From the NCBI GenBank assembly GCA_020740775.1, contig JAHEWK010000029.1, positions 410,232 through 474,231 of the forward strand: a stretch of 64,000 nt of DNA, written 5' to 3'. The notes under the pieces are model-generated. The model was not told the DNA's origin, did no database searches, and saw nothing but the letters and a program-made list of their open reading frames with translations. Every line of letters begins with the position of its first letter. Within the stretch, counting starts at the first letter, position 1. Shown one piece after another: positions 9,680 through 21,889 of the stretch. The stretch is from Ilyonectria destructans. Lineage: Eukaryota > Ascomycota > Sordariomycetes > Hypocreales > Nectriaceae. The position numbers and the translations under genes are program-made.

Positions 9680-12197
9680 CTAACTCACCACCCACTCCAG
9701 CTCTTCTGATTCATCTTCGCTCCCGACTCCAGCCCATCCACTCGGGTTATTACTGCCCAAGAACCGATTATCGCTCTCCAGAAACCCTGTTTCGCCAATC
9801 CCGACGTCCTGGGGGTCCCACCGGAACGGCAGGGAGCTCTCGAGCCTCCAGCCTAGCCGCTCGCTGAGGTCATCGTTCGAGGTACCCTTACCATTGACGT
9901 TGCCGAATGGCTGGCACAACATTATTAGGAGCTTCAAAGACAGGCTGACGCGGTCGGCCTCGGCAGTCGTCGGAACTCTGAGGATGTAGGCGAGGGAGGA
10001 CGGGTTCGGGAGGGTGCTAGTACAGGTTGTGGGTTGGATGTAAGATGACAGTTTGTCGTGGATAGGGATGAGGCAGTCTTGAAACTTGAGGGCTACTGAG
10101 TCCGTGGTGCTGCAGAAGGAGAGTATATCGAGGCAGATGCGGGCTTGGGTGAGGTCCTCTTCCCAGTATGAGCGAGGGAACGAGTGTACTTGCTTTTGGG
10201 CGACAGAGTGCAGCAGCACGATGCAGGAGGTAAATGATTGGAAGCTAAAGAAAGATATTAGGATCCATTAACTGAGGCATAGTGGGGAGTGGATTTCAAC
10301 TAACATAATAAGCCAGCATTTTTTAAATACTCCCTTTTCTGTGTGCAACAGGCCTAGTATCCGGGCCGAGTGTCTTGCTGCGGTCACAGCTTGATCTGCA
10401 TGGTTAAGAAACGTATCCTCCAAAGGCTTCGACAGAATATCATCCCCACGATCAATCCCGGAAGACCGAACGAACTGTGAGGTGATTCGGCGATAGAGCA
10501 GCATCGTTGTTCCGAGATAGAGGAGATGAGTCGCCAAGATGGATCGCCGGGCTTCAAGCGGAAGATCTGCGCGGCAGATATTGGCGAGATGCATTTGACT
10601 AGGGAGCTGGTTGTGCCAGTCCTGAATTTCCTTATTTATGGAATCCATCGCTTGGCTGGTCAGCTCCTTGGAGGACAGATGCATCCGCAGAATGTCGGCG
10701 TTTAGAAGGGAGATCTTGGTCATCTCCGTCTGGACAACTGTGGCATACTGTAAGCGAAGTAACGGAAATGGTCCATGGATTAGCTTACTGTGGCTAATAT
10801 CACACGAATGATCGGCTTCCACATCTACCAACTGTAGTGATGTCAGTCTTAGCTGACCGTAAAAGAAAGGTCGAGGTATAATACCGGAACCACTTCCCGG
10901 AAAGATATACCACCACCTGGGATATATCCAAGAGTTGAAGAAAGCCAACTAAACAGAGTTAGTGAATGTCGATGAGACTGGTTCAGATCAGCTTGCCTCG
11001 AAAAGAATAATAATGTTCTCCACGTCCTCCGATAGTCGACCCATTCGTCTGGGGAGAGCCCCGGATAATGACACGATTTCTCGTTCAGGTTATGCCTCTT
11101 CGACATGCTCAGACCAACCTCTATGCAAATAGCGTTAGCTCTATCGAAAAATAATAGGGTATCGCGGGAGGGAATGAGTTCACGAACCAATGTAAGCAAG
11201 TGAAACCGTCGCCTTAGTCATAATGTTGTACATAGCTAGCAGCGTGCAGGCCTTGATTGCGTCGAGTGGCTGCTCTTCCATCAAACTCTCAAAGAAGTGT
11301 TTAGCCACGTCGTAGAAGACGCCATCCATCCCGACCTCGAAATCGTCAGCGTTGTACTGAACCCCAACAGCTGCAACTGCGGCGAGGCAGCATATGGCAG
11401 TCTTTCGACTTGGTATGGGACAACCATCGCTTCCAAACACATGCTCGTAGTAACCTGCAACTTGTTCGCAGGAGAAGACATGGAATAGCTTCCCGCTGGA
11501 GCTGAAAAAGCTGTCGACGGCGGCTTGTGTAGTAGAGGCGCTGGGGATTACGAGGGAGATCAGGAATGTTGACGCATCTGCCGGTACTTCTCCCAGTGCT
11601 GAGGAGGGAGTGGGGAGATGGGCCTTTCCATGCCCATCATCCCCGACGCGCGATTCGTAGAGGGTGCGGGCGATTGCGGTTTCGCGCACTGGAGTAAGAG
11701 ATCCGAGCGACTGCTCCTCAGACCCAGTCGTGGGACTCGAGAGACTGCTGCCCCCTGGGCTGGTGCTGGAGGAACCGCTAACCAAGGAGCGAAAGTCGTC
11801 GGTGGAGCGGATTTGTTGTAGCAAACGGTCTGTTTCTTGGCCAGGTTTGGCTTGTAACGCACAGAAAAGCGTCTCCAATGTTTGTAGTCGCGACTTTAGA
11901 GCGGCTCTCCTCGACTGGTACTCGTAGCGACAGGACCGTTGCTTGGCAGTGCAGGTGCCACACCGTGGTCTGCGGCCATCGCACTAGGGATGCACCAGTT
12001 AACGGGGAACTGCGAACGGGGACGAGACCAATTACCTTGACTTTGCTCTGGCGACAGTCTTAGCAAGCCTGTCCCACGCTGCGGATTTTCTCGACGAGCC
12101 TCTCACTGGGGACTACCGCACCGCGTAGCCCCGCGACAGTATGGTGCTGTGGTGACTGCTGAGCAGCTGGCTGGATGGGGCGAAAGGAGGAAACCAT
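9680..12197 (-). pseudogene. Zn2Cys6 transcription factor broken by a stop in the zinc cluster
   Basis: Six exons on the minus strand give a continuous frame of 746 codons: 12197-12036, 11983-11188, 11120-10997, 10948-10885, 10831-10305 and 10244-9680. Exons 1-2 encode a Zn2Cys6 DNA-binding cluster with spacing C-x2-C-x6-C-x6-C-x2-C-x6-C (DCRQSKVKCDGRRPRCGTC), followed by a coiled-coil linker (LKSRLQTLETL) and a fungal-specific TF middle-homology domain (SWLSSTLGYIPGG, VDVEADHSCD). The only lesion is TAA at 12062-12060, at the first residue after the first cysteine. That position commonly holds Q or E, so CAA to TAA (a RIP-type C-to-T change) is the simplest origin. Intron 3 (10949-10996) has a GC donor. 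A sequencing error or tolerated readthrough cannot be excluded. Target genes unknown. Confidence 0.85.
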
Positions 12198-13729
12198 GGT
12201 GGATCATGGCAAGATACCAAAACTAGAGCCTTGCTGGGTATATTGATCTCTGGAGGGTGATTGCCGTGGACAAGAGAGAAATAGAGGTGATACTTGTCCA
12301 TGATATGGATGTGGGTCTACCCAGTAGGGCATGTGGCGAGCGTCTACGTCTTCCCCAGCTTTAAGAGAGCTACCTGCTGATCACATGTTTTGAACGAAAA
12401 CTGCTTGACTCGTGCATCTTGCCTCGAACAGTTAGCGGCTCCAGTGGCTAAGTCCCTGCTGATTACAGGTGATATCAGAACGCCTCTGACAAGGCCATAA
12501 CGTTCTCCAAAATTGCTGACAGCCAATAGGAAGGGGTTATGGGAGCTTAAGGTCATCAGCGAAGCCCCAACTCTAGTGCAGTTCAGCGGGTGTTCAGCGC
12601 GGCCTATCCGATGGTCGCGTTCGCAGTCTAAGGGATAGGCCATTATGCATAGTTCTTTTCAAAAGATGCATTTAGACCATCCTGGCAAAATGTTCTTGGT
12701 GGAGGTGTCCTGGACGCAGCGCCGGGATCGTCGGGAAGTATTGCCTACTTCGCTGATTTCCTGCGCTTGGGCATGGCGCTGTGGCAGCACGCATCCGTCA
12801 CTCATTCAACCTATCGGATCTAGGCCTGAGTCTAGGCTAGGCCTGAACCAGGGAACACTGAAATCGAAACTCCTCATCAGGGTCCCACGCTACTGAGTGA
12901 ATAAACTCCAGGCTTGCCTTAGGCATATTTACTAGGTTCTGAAATGCCCAGGGAGGTGGCAAGCTAGAGACACAACGATATGGCGAGTCTCACGTTAGCA
13001 ACCTTCGTGAGTGATTGTGACATGTCAGACAAGCTTGTCTTGCGCCGCTGTGGCGGTCTTTTCTGTTATAGCCTCATCGCCTAGGTTGAAAAGCGGATAC
13101 GACAAAGGGCCGACTTCTCCTCTCATTGGCGAAGGCGAGCCCGTGTCTCATCTCCCACAACCAAAGGTCACGGCCCAAAGCTGAGAAAAGGGATCTCCAG
13201 CGAGTCTCGTCCGGCAAATACCGTCTTAGCATGGGTAAATTCGCATGAACCCTTGCTTTTCGCCGCAGAGTGGCTTGACCTAAAGCTCCCCGTGGCCTAG
13301 TCAAATGACACCGTTCACCCCGACGTCTCCATGAATATGTCGATGCTCGCTAGGATCGGCATTACCGACCCCCTTTGCCAGTTAGACAAAGTTATCCCAT
13401 GCAGGGGGTTGCCAAGCTGGCCAATGGCTTCAGCCACGAATGACGAGAAAACTTGATCCTGAGCCAACTTCCCCATGTCTCGGGGAGCCCGCCCGTGCCA
13501 TCGCAATTCGATCCTAATGGGCTTAGCCTTGGGAGGCTGGGAGCGCCAAAGGGCAAGCTCTTGAGGGACTTTCAAGATGGTTTCTTATGTCATTGCTCGG
13601 GCAGCGCATCCGAGCCGCATTTGTTCGCGTCCATCGACAAAAACTCATCCTCCGATACTTCTCATTCGTTTTTTCTTGCCATCCTCCCCATCGTACCATG
13701 TCCGGCTTGGTCCTCCCTATCCAGATCCC
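12198..13729. other. Intergenic, no gene recognised
   Basis: Several ORFs of 60-100 codons occur on both strands with no domains or splice support. The last part probably holds the promoter and 5' leader of the gene at 13730. Confidence 0.5.
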
Positions 13730-15003
13730 ATGGCAGCCAAGATGGCCGGGGAAACGGGTCCCATCTCGGCGTCGTTGCCGGTCGATATGATAATTGGCGG
13801 CTTTTTCGCGGTTGCGTGTTATAACTGCGTCGAAATCCTTATCTCACTGCTCTATCGCTTTAAGCGCCACGATGGCCTCTATTTCTGGAGCATGGTTACG
13901 GCGACAGTGGGAATTGTGCTTCATTCAATAGTGGTGTTGCTGCGCTACTACAGTCTTGGGCCAAACTTTCCACTGGCTGTTCTGACATGCATTGGCTGGT
14001 ATGGCATGGTCACTGGCCAGTCTGTTGTTCTCTACTCACGCCTCCATCTCATCATCTCAGATAGAGCAAAAGCCCGCTGGGTGCTGATCATGATTATGAT
14101 TAATTTCTGTATCCTTCATATCCCGGTTACAGTCTTATTTCTTGGCAGCAACACTCGAGAATCCAATCGGTTTCTTACCGCATTTAATATCTACGAGAGG
14201 GTCCAACTCGCGGGGTTCTCTATCCAAGAGTCCGTTATCTCCGGTCTTTACATCTGGGAAGCATCTCATGGACTCAAGCCCATCTTTGCCATGAAAAAGA
14301 TGGCGGCGCGCAAAGTTATCCAACAGCTTATCCTCGTCAACGTCCTAGTTGTACTCCTTGACATAAGCCTTATCATCACTCAATATCTGGATCACTTCCA
14401 GATTGCAACGACATACAAGCCGGTAGTTTACAGCATCAAGCTCAAGATGGAATTTGTCGTGCTTAACAGACTGCTGCTTCTCGTGCGGCACAAGGAGTGC
14501 AACTGCATGCAAGTTGTGGATGAACCTTCCGGTATTCTCCCTCGGCCATCGTATCTCAACATTACAGAATGCTGGTCGAATGAGCAAGCTCCGTCTTCCG
14601 TGGGATGCAATGACAACGGGATTCAGCTACATCCTGTCCGAGCCGCTGATGCTCCCCCACGGCCAGATAGTCGCAGTCCTCCTCGACCGTCTCAATTCGC
14701 ATTGTTTGATGCGGATCCGTACTGTATGTCTCCTCCTAGCTCATTTTTCTGGCTCTTTTTGAAACCCTGACAGGTCGGAAGGAAGCTCTATCTTGCGTCA
14801 AAAGCAACACTTCCACTCAAATACTCGTTTCCTCAGAATCGTTGACTTCTGTTCAGCCTCACCAGCAGTCAGACAATGACTCTCAAATTCATCTGGAGTC
14901 GACCAACGCCGCCGATGCCTCTGGTCAACTGAAGGTGGCTCGCCGATCTTACTGGCCGACAACATCGCAAGATAACGTAATTGACCAAGACATCAAATGG
15001 TAG
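13730..15003 (+). CDS. Seven-helix integral membrane protein (DUF7703-like)
   Basis: Two exons, 13730-14723 and 14774-15003, join across a 50-nt GT-AG intron (donor GTATGT) to give 407 residues. I chose the ATG at 13730 (MAAKMAGETG) over an upstream in-frame ATG because the protein family starts shortly before the first helix. Hydrophobic helices follow in order: IIGGFFAVACYNCVEILISLL, WSMVTATVGIVLHSIVVLL, LAVLTCIGWYGMVTG, WVLIMIMINFCILHIPVTVL, a segment near ISGLYIWEA, IQQLILVNVLVVLLDISLII, and VVYSIKLKMEFVVLNRLLLLV. The tail of about 110 residues is polar and Ser/Asn-rich, as expected of a cytoplasmic tail. The topology and core sequence match fungal plasma-membrane proteins annotated as DUF7703, whose function is unknown. 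The gene looks intact. Confidence 0.85.
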
Positions 15004-15778
15004 CTTTTCCACCTACCTTCGAACCGCGACCCTCGGGATGACGGCACAGAAAGGCTTCAGTACCGGGTTGAGCTTGTGTGACAGCCGAGTTCATACCCGA
15101 GCTGGAGGAGCAAATTCTATTCATCCAACATATATGGTCGATACCAATCCGGCAAGGCTTTTTGCATTGCCACGTTGGACCAGCACACTGGGCATACCAG
15201 ATAGAAAGCCCTTGTATCTCTGTGACGAGGAACCTCTGATAACAGAGGCATATGCCTTGTCCCGAGAAGGGATGATGCTACTTGCCCGCGTTTGAAAGTG
15301 ACGGGTCATATAGAAGATGAGGTGTATATGGATTCACTCGGATTTTCAACTGGGTCATAGAACCCTACCAGTAGGACGCCCTTCAATTTGGTGATCCTCT
15401 GCGAGTACCGCTGGGTACGTCATGGGTTACTTATGAGGGAGGGGTCAGTGTGCGGCTTGTGGAGGATATTATAGTACTCCATAGCCCGCCAAATCAAGAT
15501 GTAGAGCTTGGAGCTCATAACACCCAATACGATGGAGTGCCTGACAGTTCATGAATAAAAACAAGCACATCAGCCGCTGAGGGCCTTATTCTATACAATT
15601 TAAGTCCGTGGTGGTTTTCGTTGAAAGGGAGCTAATAGTTAGCATCCCAACAAACGGAACTATAGAACACGAGGAGTTAGGTCCTGTTGCGGTCTCACCT
15701 CGTTACTTATTGGCTTTTCTATTTTACTATGATGCATTGGGAAAGAACCGACACCACCTCCATTAAGGCACGAGTCGG
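15004..15778. other. Intergenic, probably degraded transposon
   Basis: No coding sequence is supported. The right end probably contains further degraded sequence of the hAT fragment that starts at 15779. Confidence 0.4.
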
Positions 15779-16198
15779 GTGGATAAAACACTTGTCTACT
15801 ATATAGCTCTAGCACTTTATCCAGTCTTGGACTTTCTGACAATCCAGCTGATGTCAGCTGAGTTTGAGAGGTTATTTCCAGCTGCTGTAAAGATGGTCTT
15901 GGGGCCGTGTATGGACCTAGATGCTGAGATTATCGCTATTTTCCAGGTTTTACGCTCTTAATACTGTACTGGCCTTATCAAGGATCTAGGTTTATTGCTT
16001 AACTCATATCTTGAAAGTAAGCTGAATGCCGGTTATGGGACTCTAAGTGACGACGAACCAGTGCTTGCTGAGTCAAAATGGCTATTGGAGGGCGAAGACA
16101 GTGCCAGCGAGGTTGATGAATCATTACAGCAGCAACAGGCTGAAGAGTTAGCGTCAATCTCTGAAAGTGAGGCTGAATATGCGCCGTTGAGGTTGTAA
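15779..16198 (+). pseudogene. hAT transposase C-terminal fragment
   Basis: Residues encoded at 15850-15960 (MSAEFERLFPAAVK ... LDAEIIAIFQVLRS) match the hAT C-terminal dimerisation signature, in which MSAECERVFSSAK and an iE-x2-eCLKSW block are usual. A TAA at about 15959-15961 interrupts the frame where a tryptophan codon is expected. The downstream acidic tail (ORF 15995-16198) continues in a second frame. The rest of the transposase is missing. This is an old, truncated copy with no recognisable terminal repeats. Confidence 0.7.
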
Positions 16199-16622
16199 AT
16201 AGCCTCAAAAGTCCACTTATGAATATACGTGTATACATCCATTCCACTCCGCTCGAATATGTGTAACATCTACTATGTAATTGCCTGAGAAACCGTACAT
16301 TCACTCTACTCAGTCCAATGTGGAGCGGATGTAGTGGTTCCAACCCTTAGTGAACCTATTCAATGTTTAGATAGCCCGATGTGAGATGCGGCAAGGTTAT
16401 GTTACCTCTTCAAAGGCTTTGGATGGCTTGGCAGTTTTCCCGATGTTTAGGAAATCGAACAGGCTTATCCAGAACAAGGGCCTGCATCCTCAGCGAGCAC
16501 TTCGCCAGTAACGACCCAACTAAGTAGCTCATTACATTTGGTACCGCGCCTAATGAGCCTGAGATCATGCCTATTGAGAGTCTCGAGAGCTCGGGACTCT
16601 CATCATCACTGTACATACAGCC

Positions 16623-16877
16623 ATGGAACCATATGATGCGAAACGCGAACAGGTGGTACAGAAGCTAGCCGATGCTGGTGCTCTCGGACGCGACCTGGTG
16701 TTTAGCCATGGTGCCTCGGTCTCGGATCGTGAGATTGAGGCAATTGCCGTCACAGGAGCAGGTGTGGTGGGCACACCATACACCGAACTGCAGCTGGGCA
16801 TGGGATTCCCTATTGTCTTTCCCGTCATGGACAGAGGTTGCCGAGCCTGCCTAGGCCTAGATATAACTTTGAATTAA
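16623..16877 (+). pseudogene. Amidohydrolase-family fragment
   Basis: An 84-codon ORF matches an internal piece of a metal-dependent amidohydrolase (chlorohydrolase/deaminase-like, TIM-barrel). It contains VFSHGASVSDREIEAIAVTG, equivalent to the HG-x-hydrophobic-sD strand with the metal-binding histidine, then TPYTELQLGMGFPIV and a CLGLDI segment (the usual SLGTD site carrying the last metal-ligand aspartate). A full enzyme has about 450 residues, so both ends are missing. It ends at TAA after the D, surrounded by transposon debris. Dead fragment; the subfamily cannot be fixed. Confidence 0.65.
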
Positions 16878-17253
16878 GGTAACGACTTTATAGCGCAGAT
16901 GCGACCCTCTTGGGCGCATCAGCCTCAACAGTCTCAATAGGAAAGGGGACAGACGCGGCAGATTACTCGTTGACGTCTAGGGCCGATCGGCCTCAACAGT
17001 CTAAATCGAAAGAGAAAACGGACGTGGCAGAAGGACAAGAGTAAAATTTCCACTGGAGAGTTGCAATCCTTGCGGGGGAGTTTGTCAAGGTGTGTCTCTA
17101 TACATTGGTACTATATAAGCTAGTTACACAATCCGGCAAAATAATAGCGTACACAACCCAGGCCCGGGTCTCCCAGAAAAACGGTACTACAGAGACCAGT
17201 AGCCGGATTGACAACCTTGTTGGACATGCTAGTCAGGGGACGAGCGTTTGAGA
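16878..17253. other. Intergenic with a diverged 45-bp direct repeat
   Basis: Two diverged direct repeats, at about 16918-16965 and 16983-17030, share GCCTCAACAGTCT. No gene was seen. Confidence 0.4.
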
Positions 17254-20120
17254 TCACTGAGCTTTTCTCCCCAAGATGCCTTTCAACACTCCAGACAGAC
17301 GCCAACGTACTACTAAATGGTCGTCGAACAGTGTTTTGACGGACTCCCAGTACTGTAGCTGATAGCGTTTAGACGCATCATTTTGTAGCAGAAGCATCTG
17401 TTCCTGGATTTTCTCATAGGCTGCCAGTTCTGAAGAACCTGACTTTTCCGTCGCGAACTCGCTTTCAACGCCCCGTTTTCTAACAGAAAGCGAACAAGCT
17501 CAAGACGTATATCGGTGAAAAACCCTTCGGACTTCTTTGATGCCAGGACCCATTCGTCTTCTAAAACGCAGGAAAGGATCGACTTCTGGGCTGGATTTGG
17601 CTTCAGAAGTTTGGGGTTAGATTTTACTTTTGTCGGACGTAGGGTGCAACTGCATATTCGGCGGCCAGACCAAGAAACGGAGTAAAGCCCTCTGTGGTCG
17701 TGGATTCGGGGCTGAAGTATCGAGTATTGGACCAGTGAGGAAGGTTGTCGCCCGAGGACCTCGGCGCGAGATAGTGGCCATAGAGAGGCAGAGTACCGTT
17801 TGCGAGCCTACACGAGGTGCTAACCTCCGTGAGGTTCGAATCCAACCTATCAAGAACCTTGACCAAGAACGGGATGTTTGGCGTATAGTCTCGAACAAGA
17901 GAAGCGTGATGGAAGCTGGTTCGCACAATGTCCCAAAAGTCGTCGGGAATGGACGCGCCGCGGTCCATCCAGAACGAAGTGTCCGGTATGTCAGCAGTGC
18001 ATGCCTTGAGGAGAGCGAGATGGGGGTCAAACTGGGCTGGGGACTTCGAGCATATCTCTGGCCATATGGTTAGGATCCAGTCTCGGACGGTTCGGTGTAG
18101 ATAGTCGACTTGTCCGTAGTCAGAAACTTCCAGAAGTCCTCCAGTCCGGCTATTCACTCTTCTCTTCATAACCTGAAGGATATGGCGTGCACGTTGCTGT
18201 CTTATGATATTGATATTCTCATCAAGTGAATTCTCCTCGTCGGCCAGCCACATTGTGACGGCGCCTAACGAGGATGTCGAGCACCGGTGAATTTGGAACA
18301 ACTGGGAAGAATGGGCTAAATATCCAGGTTTCATTCTGCTCCAAATATTCTGGTAGAGTCCGGACAAATCGCTCGGGAGCTCATCGAGTACGGCCTGAAG
18401 ATCGGCCAGTCTGTCGCCCTCGGTAAGGCCGTCGCGGAGGGTCTGAACTACGACGGAGACCCAAAGAAAGACTCCTTGCGCTTTGCTTATGATGCCGTCT
18501 ATCAGCTGACTAGCGTCTGATGGAAGTGCATCTCTGAGTTCTCGGAATCCCGGAGTCCGCTGAAACTCGCTCTTGACGAACTTTTCAATATCACCAGCCG
18601 TGAGGTCTTCTATTTGCAGACTTGGACTGTAGCTGAATGCATCCAAGAGCACATTCCAAGGACGACTGCTGACACATATCTTTGTGCCCGGGTGGGAGTG
18701 CAGGAGTTTCACGAACCCAACTAACTTGTCGTGCTCTCCTTCAAACTCATCGAGCCCATCGATGAAAACTGCAAGATTGAACTCATCCCCAGCTAGGAGA
18801 CACAGGGCAGAAAAGCTTTCCAGGAGCTCATACCACGTCCAATCCGGGGCCACTTCAAAAGCCTGCGACCCGAATATCTTGAACAGGGCCCAGCGCCGGG
18901 GGCAGACTTTGGGAATGATTTCCCGCATTTGCGCCAGGCATTGAGATAGCAGAGTTCGGAGGAGGCCCTCTTGAGATTTCTGCATTTCGCTTCCGGCATT
19001 CCACGAGTAGAATGTAGACAGTATCAGAGGGCGATCGGACGACCAGAGCCGAAGGTGCTGCTTTATCGCCTCATCCTCAATGAGGAATTTCATCAAAGTC
19101 GATTTTCCAGCCCCTGGCTTACCCGTAATCCAATATATGTCAGGGACGGAGCTCTTCAGCCATGTAGTATAGTCGGACCACAATGGTTTGCCACCTTGAG
19201 TGATTGGCGGTTCCGTAAAGATCCATTCGAATGTCTCCTCGTGAGGGCCAAGTATAGCACGCTCTCGATAGTCTATGTCCCGGAATGAAAGGCTTTTAAT
19301 GATCTCGTTTGTGCAAGATCGATAATCAGTTTCGCCTCCACCTATCGACAAGTATTTGGCTCTGCTAAGCAAAAGTTCGTGGGCGCCCATGTCCCACTTC
19401 GACGACCAGATGCTCTGAATAATCGCTCCGCGCTTGGAGTCTGCCTCTGAGTGACTGGCATCGAGAGCTTGTATCAATGGTGAATTAATAGTGTGGCTGC
19501 TGGTTTCCGATCGGCCCAAAGCCGTGGCAATGGTCGCACATTCGCAGGACAACTTGCCCAGGACACGAGTCCCTGGTACAGATTTTTCCCTAGACCTCAT
19601 GGTCAGACAGACATCTCGTAGCAAGTCGAGATAATGAAACCGGCATTACCAGAGAACGGTTAACATGGCGAACATCATCCGCTCCCTTCCATCACAGAGC
19701 CTAAGCCGCAAAGCTCTTCTCCGTTCTACATTCAGCACGCCTTTCAGCGCGAGGACAAAAGAACTAAAGACTCGACCAGGCTGGCGTTTGATGTCTTGTT
19801 TCAGAGGCTTTGGGCCTTCGGTCTGGCTGTCGAGCAACTCTTTAGTCCCCCTAACACGCAGTTCTTTGATTGCGTTGATAAGCTCGGAGCACAACTCCTT
19901 ACACTCGTTGCATGTTTTCAGCAGTATCGCCTCCGAGCTCCCATCGATGGGCTGCGGTTGATTGAGGAGAGCAGACTTGTCTTCGATATTTTTACTGAGC
20001 TGCGCTATTTCACTCGCAATTTCCGATAGCTCGTCCATTTCTAATGCTTGCCCTGATGCTGAATTGTACACCTCACGGGTCTCGGACAACACGCGCGTAC
20101 CGAAGTCGACAAGTTGGACT
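17254..20120 (-). pseudogene. NACHT-domain NLR-like (STAND) protein, decayed
   Basis: Fungal STAND NTPases of this type are intracellular sensors linked to self/non-self recognition. An N-terminal helical domain (from VQLVDFGTRVLSETREVY) precedes a NACHT domain with Walker A WITGKPGAGKST (at about 19100), Walker B VFIDGLDEFEGE and the CVSSRPWNV sensor strand, then a long helical C-terminus. Four lesions are visible. The first ~10-15 codons are missing exactly where the TIR element at 20121 begins. An in-frame TAA lies at 19646-19648. A 1-nt frameshift near 17624 separates APYVRQK from KSNPKLLKP. A second frameshift near 17460-17480 precedes SEFATEKSGSSEL, which reads to TGA at 17254. No WD40, ankyrin or TPR repeats follow. 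The gene is dead unless the TAA hides an unrecognised intron and the shifts are errors. Confidence 0.85.
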
Positions 20121-20998
20121 CAAGGTGGCGATCAACTCCACCGCTATTCCACCAGTTGAAAAGTGACGCCCACTTCCACATCCACTCAATTCCATCAGCC
20201 GGAAGCTCGATGACTAATCAACTCGATATTAACTCGTGAGTGGGTTGATGTGAGTTGATTTGAGTGGACGTTCCAGCAGGAGGGGGATGGCACCCTACAA
20301 ACGCGGGTTCGCGACAACATTGGAAGCGCTTCGCGATACCACACACGTGCCTTCGAGTAAAAGTCTCTCGTCGTAAGTCTGTTTGAGGCATCTCCGGTCA
20401 GCAACTTCCCGACAATGACGTGGAAAGTGATCAATGAGCGTGTGCTGTGCCGCTAGTGAGACGATGGTGCCACTTACCCTACACCCACAACAGAAGCCAG
20501 AGAGTCGGTTCTTTGGGCTAAATTCCACGGCTACTTGTGGTCTTAAAGGTCAAGGGATCTTTCCTTGTGGATATGGCCTTTTGGATTCAATATACATAAC
20601 GACAGTGACAGACAATGGGCCTGCAAACATGTGCTTTGAAGAAGGGATGCCGATTGCTAGACATCAAGCCGAGTGTACCTAGAATATCGAAATAATTAGT
20701 GAGCATGAGAGCTTGCTCAGTAATCAGATCCCCAGAGGCAAGGACGGGGGCTATGGTGGAGAGGAGGAGGAAGATTGGTTGGCTGCAGAAAAAGAGGACA
20801 AGACGGCGAGTGGGAAGAATGAACCGGGATTGATCGTGTAATTAATCATCGTATTGCTGCTCCACTGGATGTCAATTCCACCCACTTCAATTCCACGAGA
20901 CCCCTCGGTTGATCAACTCTACATAGAGAATCCCGTGGGAGGTCCACTCAATTCAATATACCCTCAGCGGTGGATTGGATTGAGTAATCGCCACCTTG
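20121..20998. mobile_element. TIR DNA element, 878 bp, interrupting the NLR 5' end
   Basis: The left end begins CAAGGTGGCGATCAACTC. The right end, read in reverse complement, begins CAAGGTGGCGATTACTC, so at least 12 bp are perfect and similarity continues for about 30 bp. Many short subterminal motifs (variants of TTGAGTGGA and CCACTCAAT in both orientations) fill the first and last 150 bp, as in hAT-type or other non-autonomous DNA elements. No transposase is encoded. I could not see a clear target-site duplication, and different old sequences flank the two ends. Confidence 0.7.
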
Positions 20999-21408
20999 TT
21001 CAGGAGAAAACGAGCACTTCGGAGTGAACGACGGGAAACCAAGCTTGAGAAGAGAAAGGAGAACTCCTTGTCGCTGCAACCTGACCGTCCTGACTAGGAT
21101 CACACTGCCGCCATCGCCTTCTTAAACACGGCCTTTCTATCCTTTCAACCCCAGTTTGGCCTGGCTGCATCAGAACCATCCAAACTACTCGAGCGAATCC
21201 ACGTATTAGACAGTGGCGCCTCCTCCCACACGTTCTGCCACCGACGGAACTTTACATCACTCGAGAAATTCACCGGCTCTGCCATCAACGGCATAGCTGG
21301 CTCGGCCATTATGCCTGAGGGGCAAGGCACATCCACCCTCAAAACCAGATGGAACAATGCCAAGGGAACGACAACCTTTCATAAGGCACTTTACGTGCCA
21401 GGCGCTCA
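20999..21408 (+). pseudogene. Ty1/copia fragment around the protease
   Basis: An open frame from about 21099 to 21408 contains the copia aspartic-protease signature HVLDSGASSHTFCHRRNF, the glycine-rich flap region and the KALYVPG strand that ends the protease. Gag upstream is degraded; integrase, reverse transcriptase and LTRs are absent. It joins abruptly at about 21408 to a pogo fragment on the opposite strand. Confidence 0.75.
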
Positions 21409-21659
21409 CGAAGGCGGGGAGGAAATGATCGCGCATCCAAGTCGAGAACATACTGAACAATTGTGTGTTCCTCCAAATCAGTCAGAATCCGTGATTTGGG
21501 CGCGCTGTCGCGTCGTGATGGTCGACCGTTGAGCCTACACCTCAGGGTCGTTCGGGGAACCTCGAAAGACTTGGTGATAGACCTAGTACTCAGATCTGGC
21601 TCTCTTTTCTTAGCTTGAAGGGCCAATTGCACGTAGGTCTCGGTCCCAACAGATTCCAT
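21409..21659 (-). pseudogene. Pogo/Fot1-type transposase N-terminal fragment
   Basis: The minus-strand ORF starts with an HTH (psq-like) block, LALQAKKREPDLSTRSITKS, then VPRTTLRCRLNGRPSRRDS and the start of the CENP-B-type HTH (LTDLEEHTIVQYVLDLDARSFPPRL). These are the two DNA-binding modules of fungal Fot1/pogo transposases. The sequence breaks at about 21409, where copia sequence begins, so the DDE domain is missing. Confidence 0.75.
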
Positions 21660-21889
21660 TTCTTTTCGTGCGTGAAAAACGCGTTTGTATGTAGACAGTC
21701 AGGAAATTGTGTTTGAGTGGGCCACTCGCTTGTCCGGCTGCTCGCTTATTGTTGAAGGAAGCCCACGGCCGCCTACGGCGGCTGTGGCCTCAGGCAGCCG
21801 GGACCTCATACAGGCTCCAATTCCCTCGCCTAGCTAGCTAGTGATAATCATCAATGCACACATCGTTGACCTCTTAACACTTATCATGC

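Noticed and set aside
10763..10803. A further 41-nt intron (GTAAGC...TACAG) in exon 5 of the broken Zn2Cys6 gene
   Set aside because: It would shift the frame and is too short; reading through keeps the protein continuous.
17830..17850. GGTTCGAATCC-like string suggesting a tRNA B box
   Set aside because: It lies inside the NLR coding sequence and no cloverleaf can be drawn around it.
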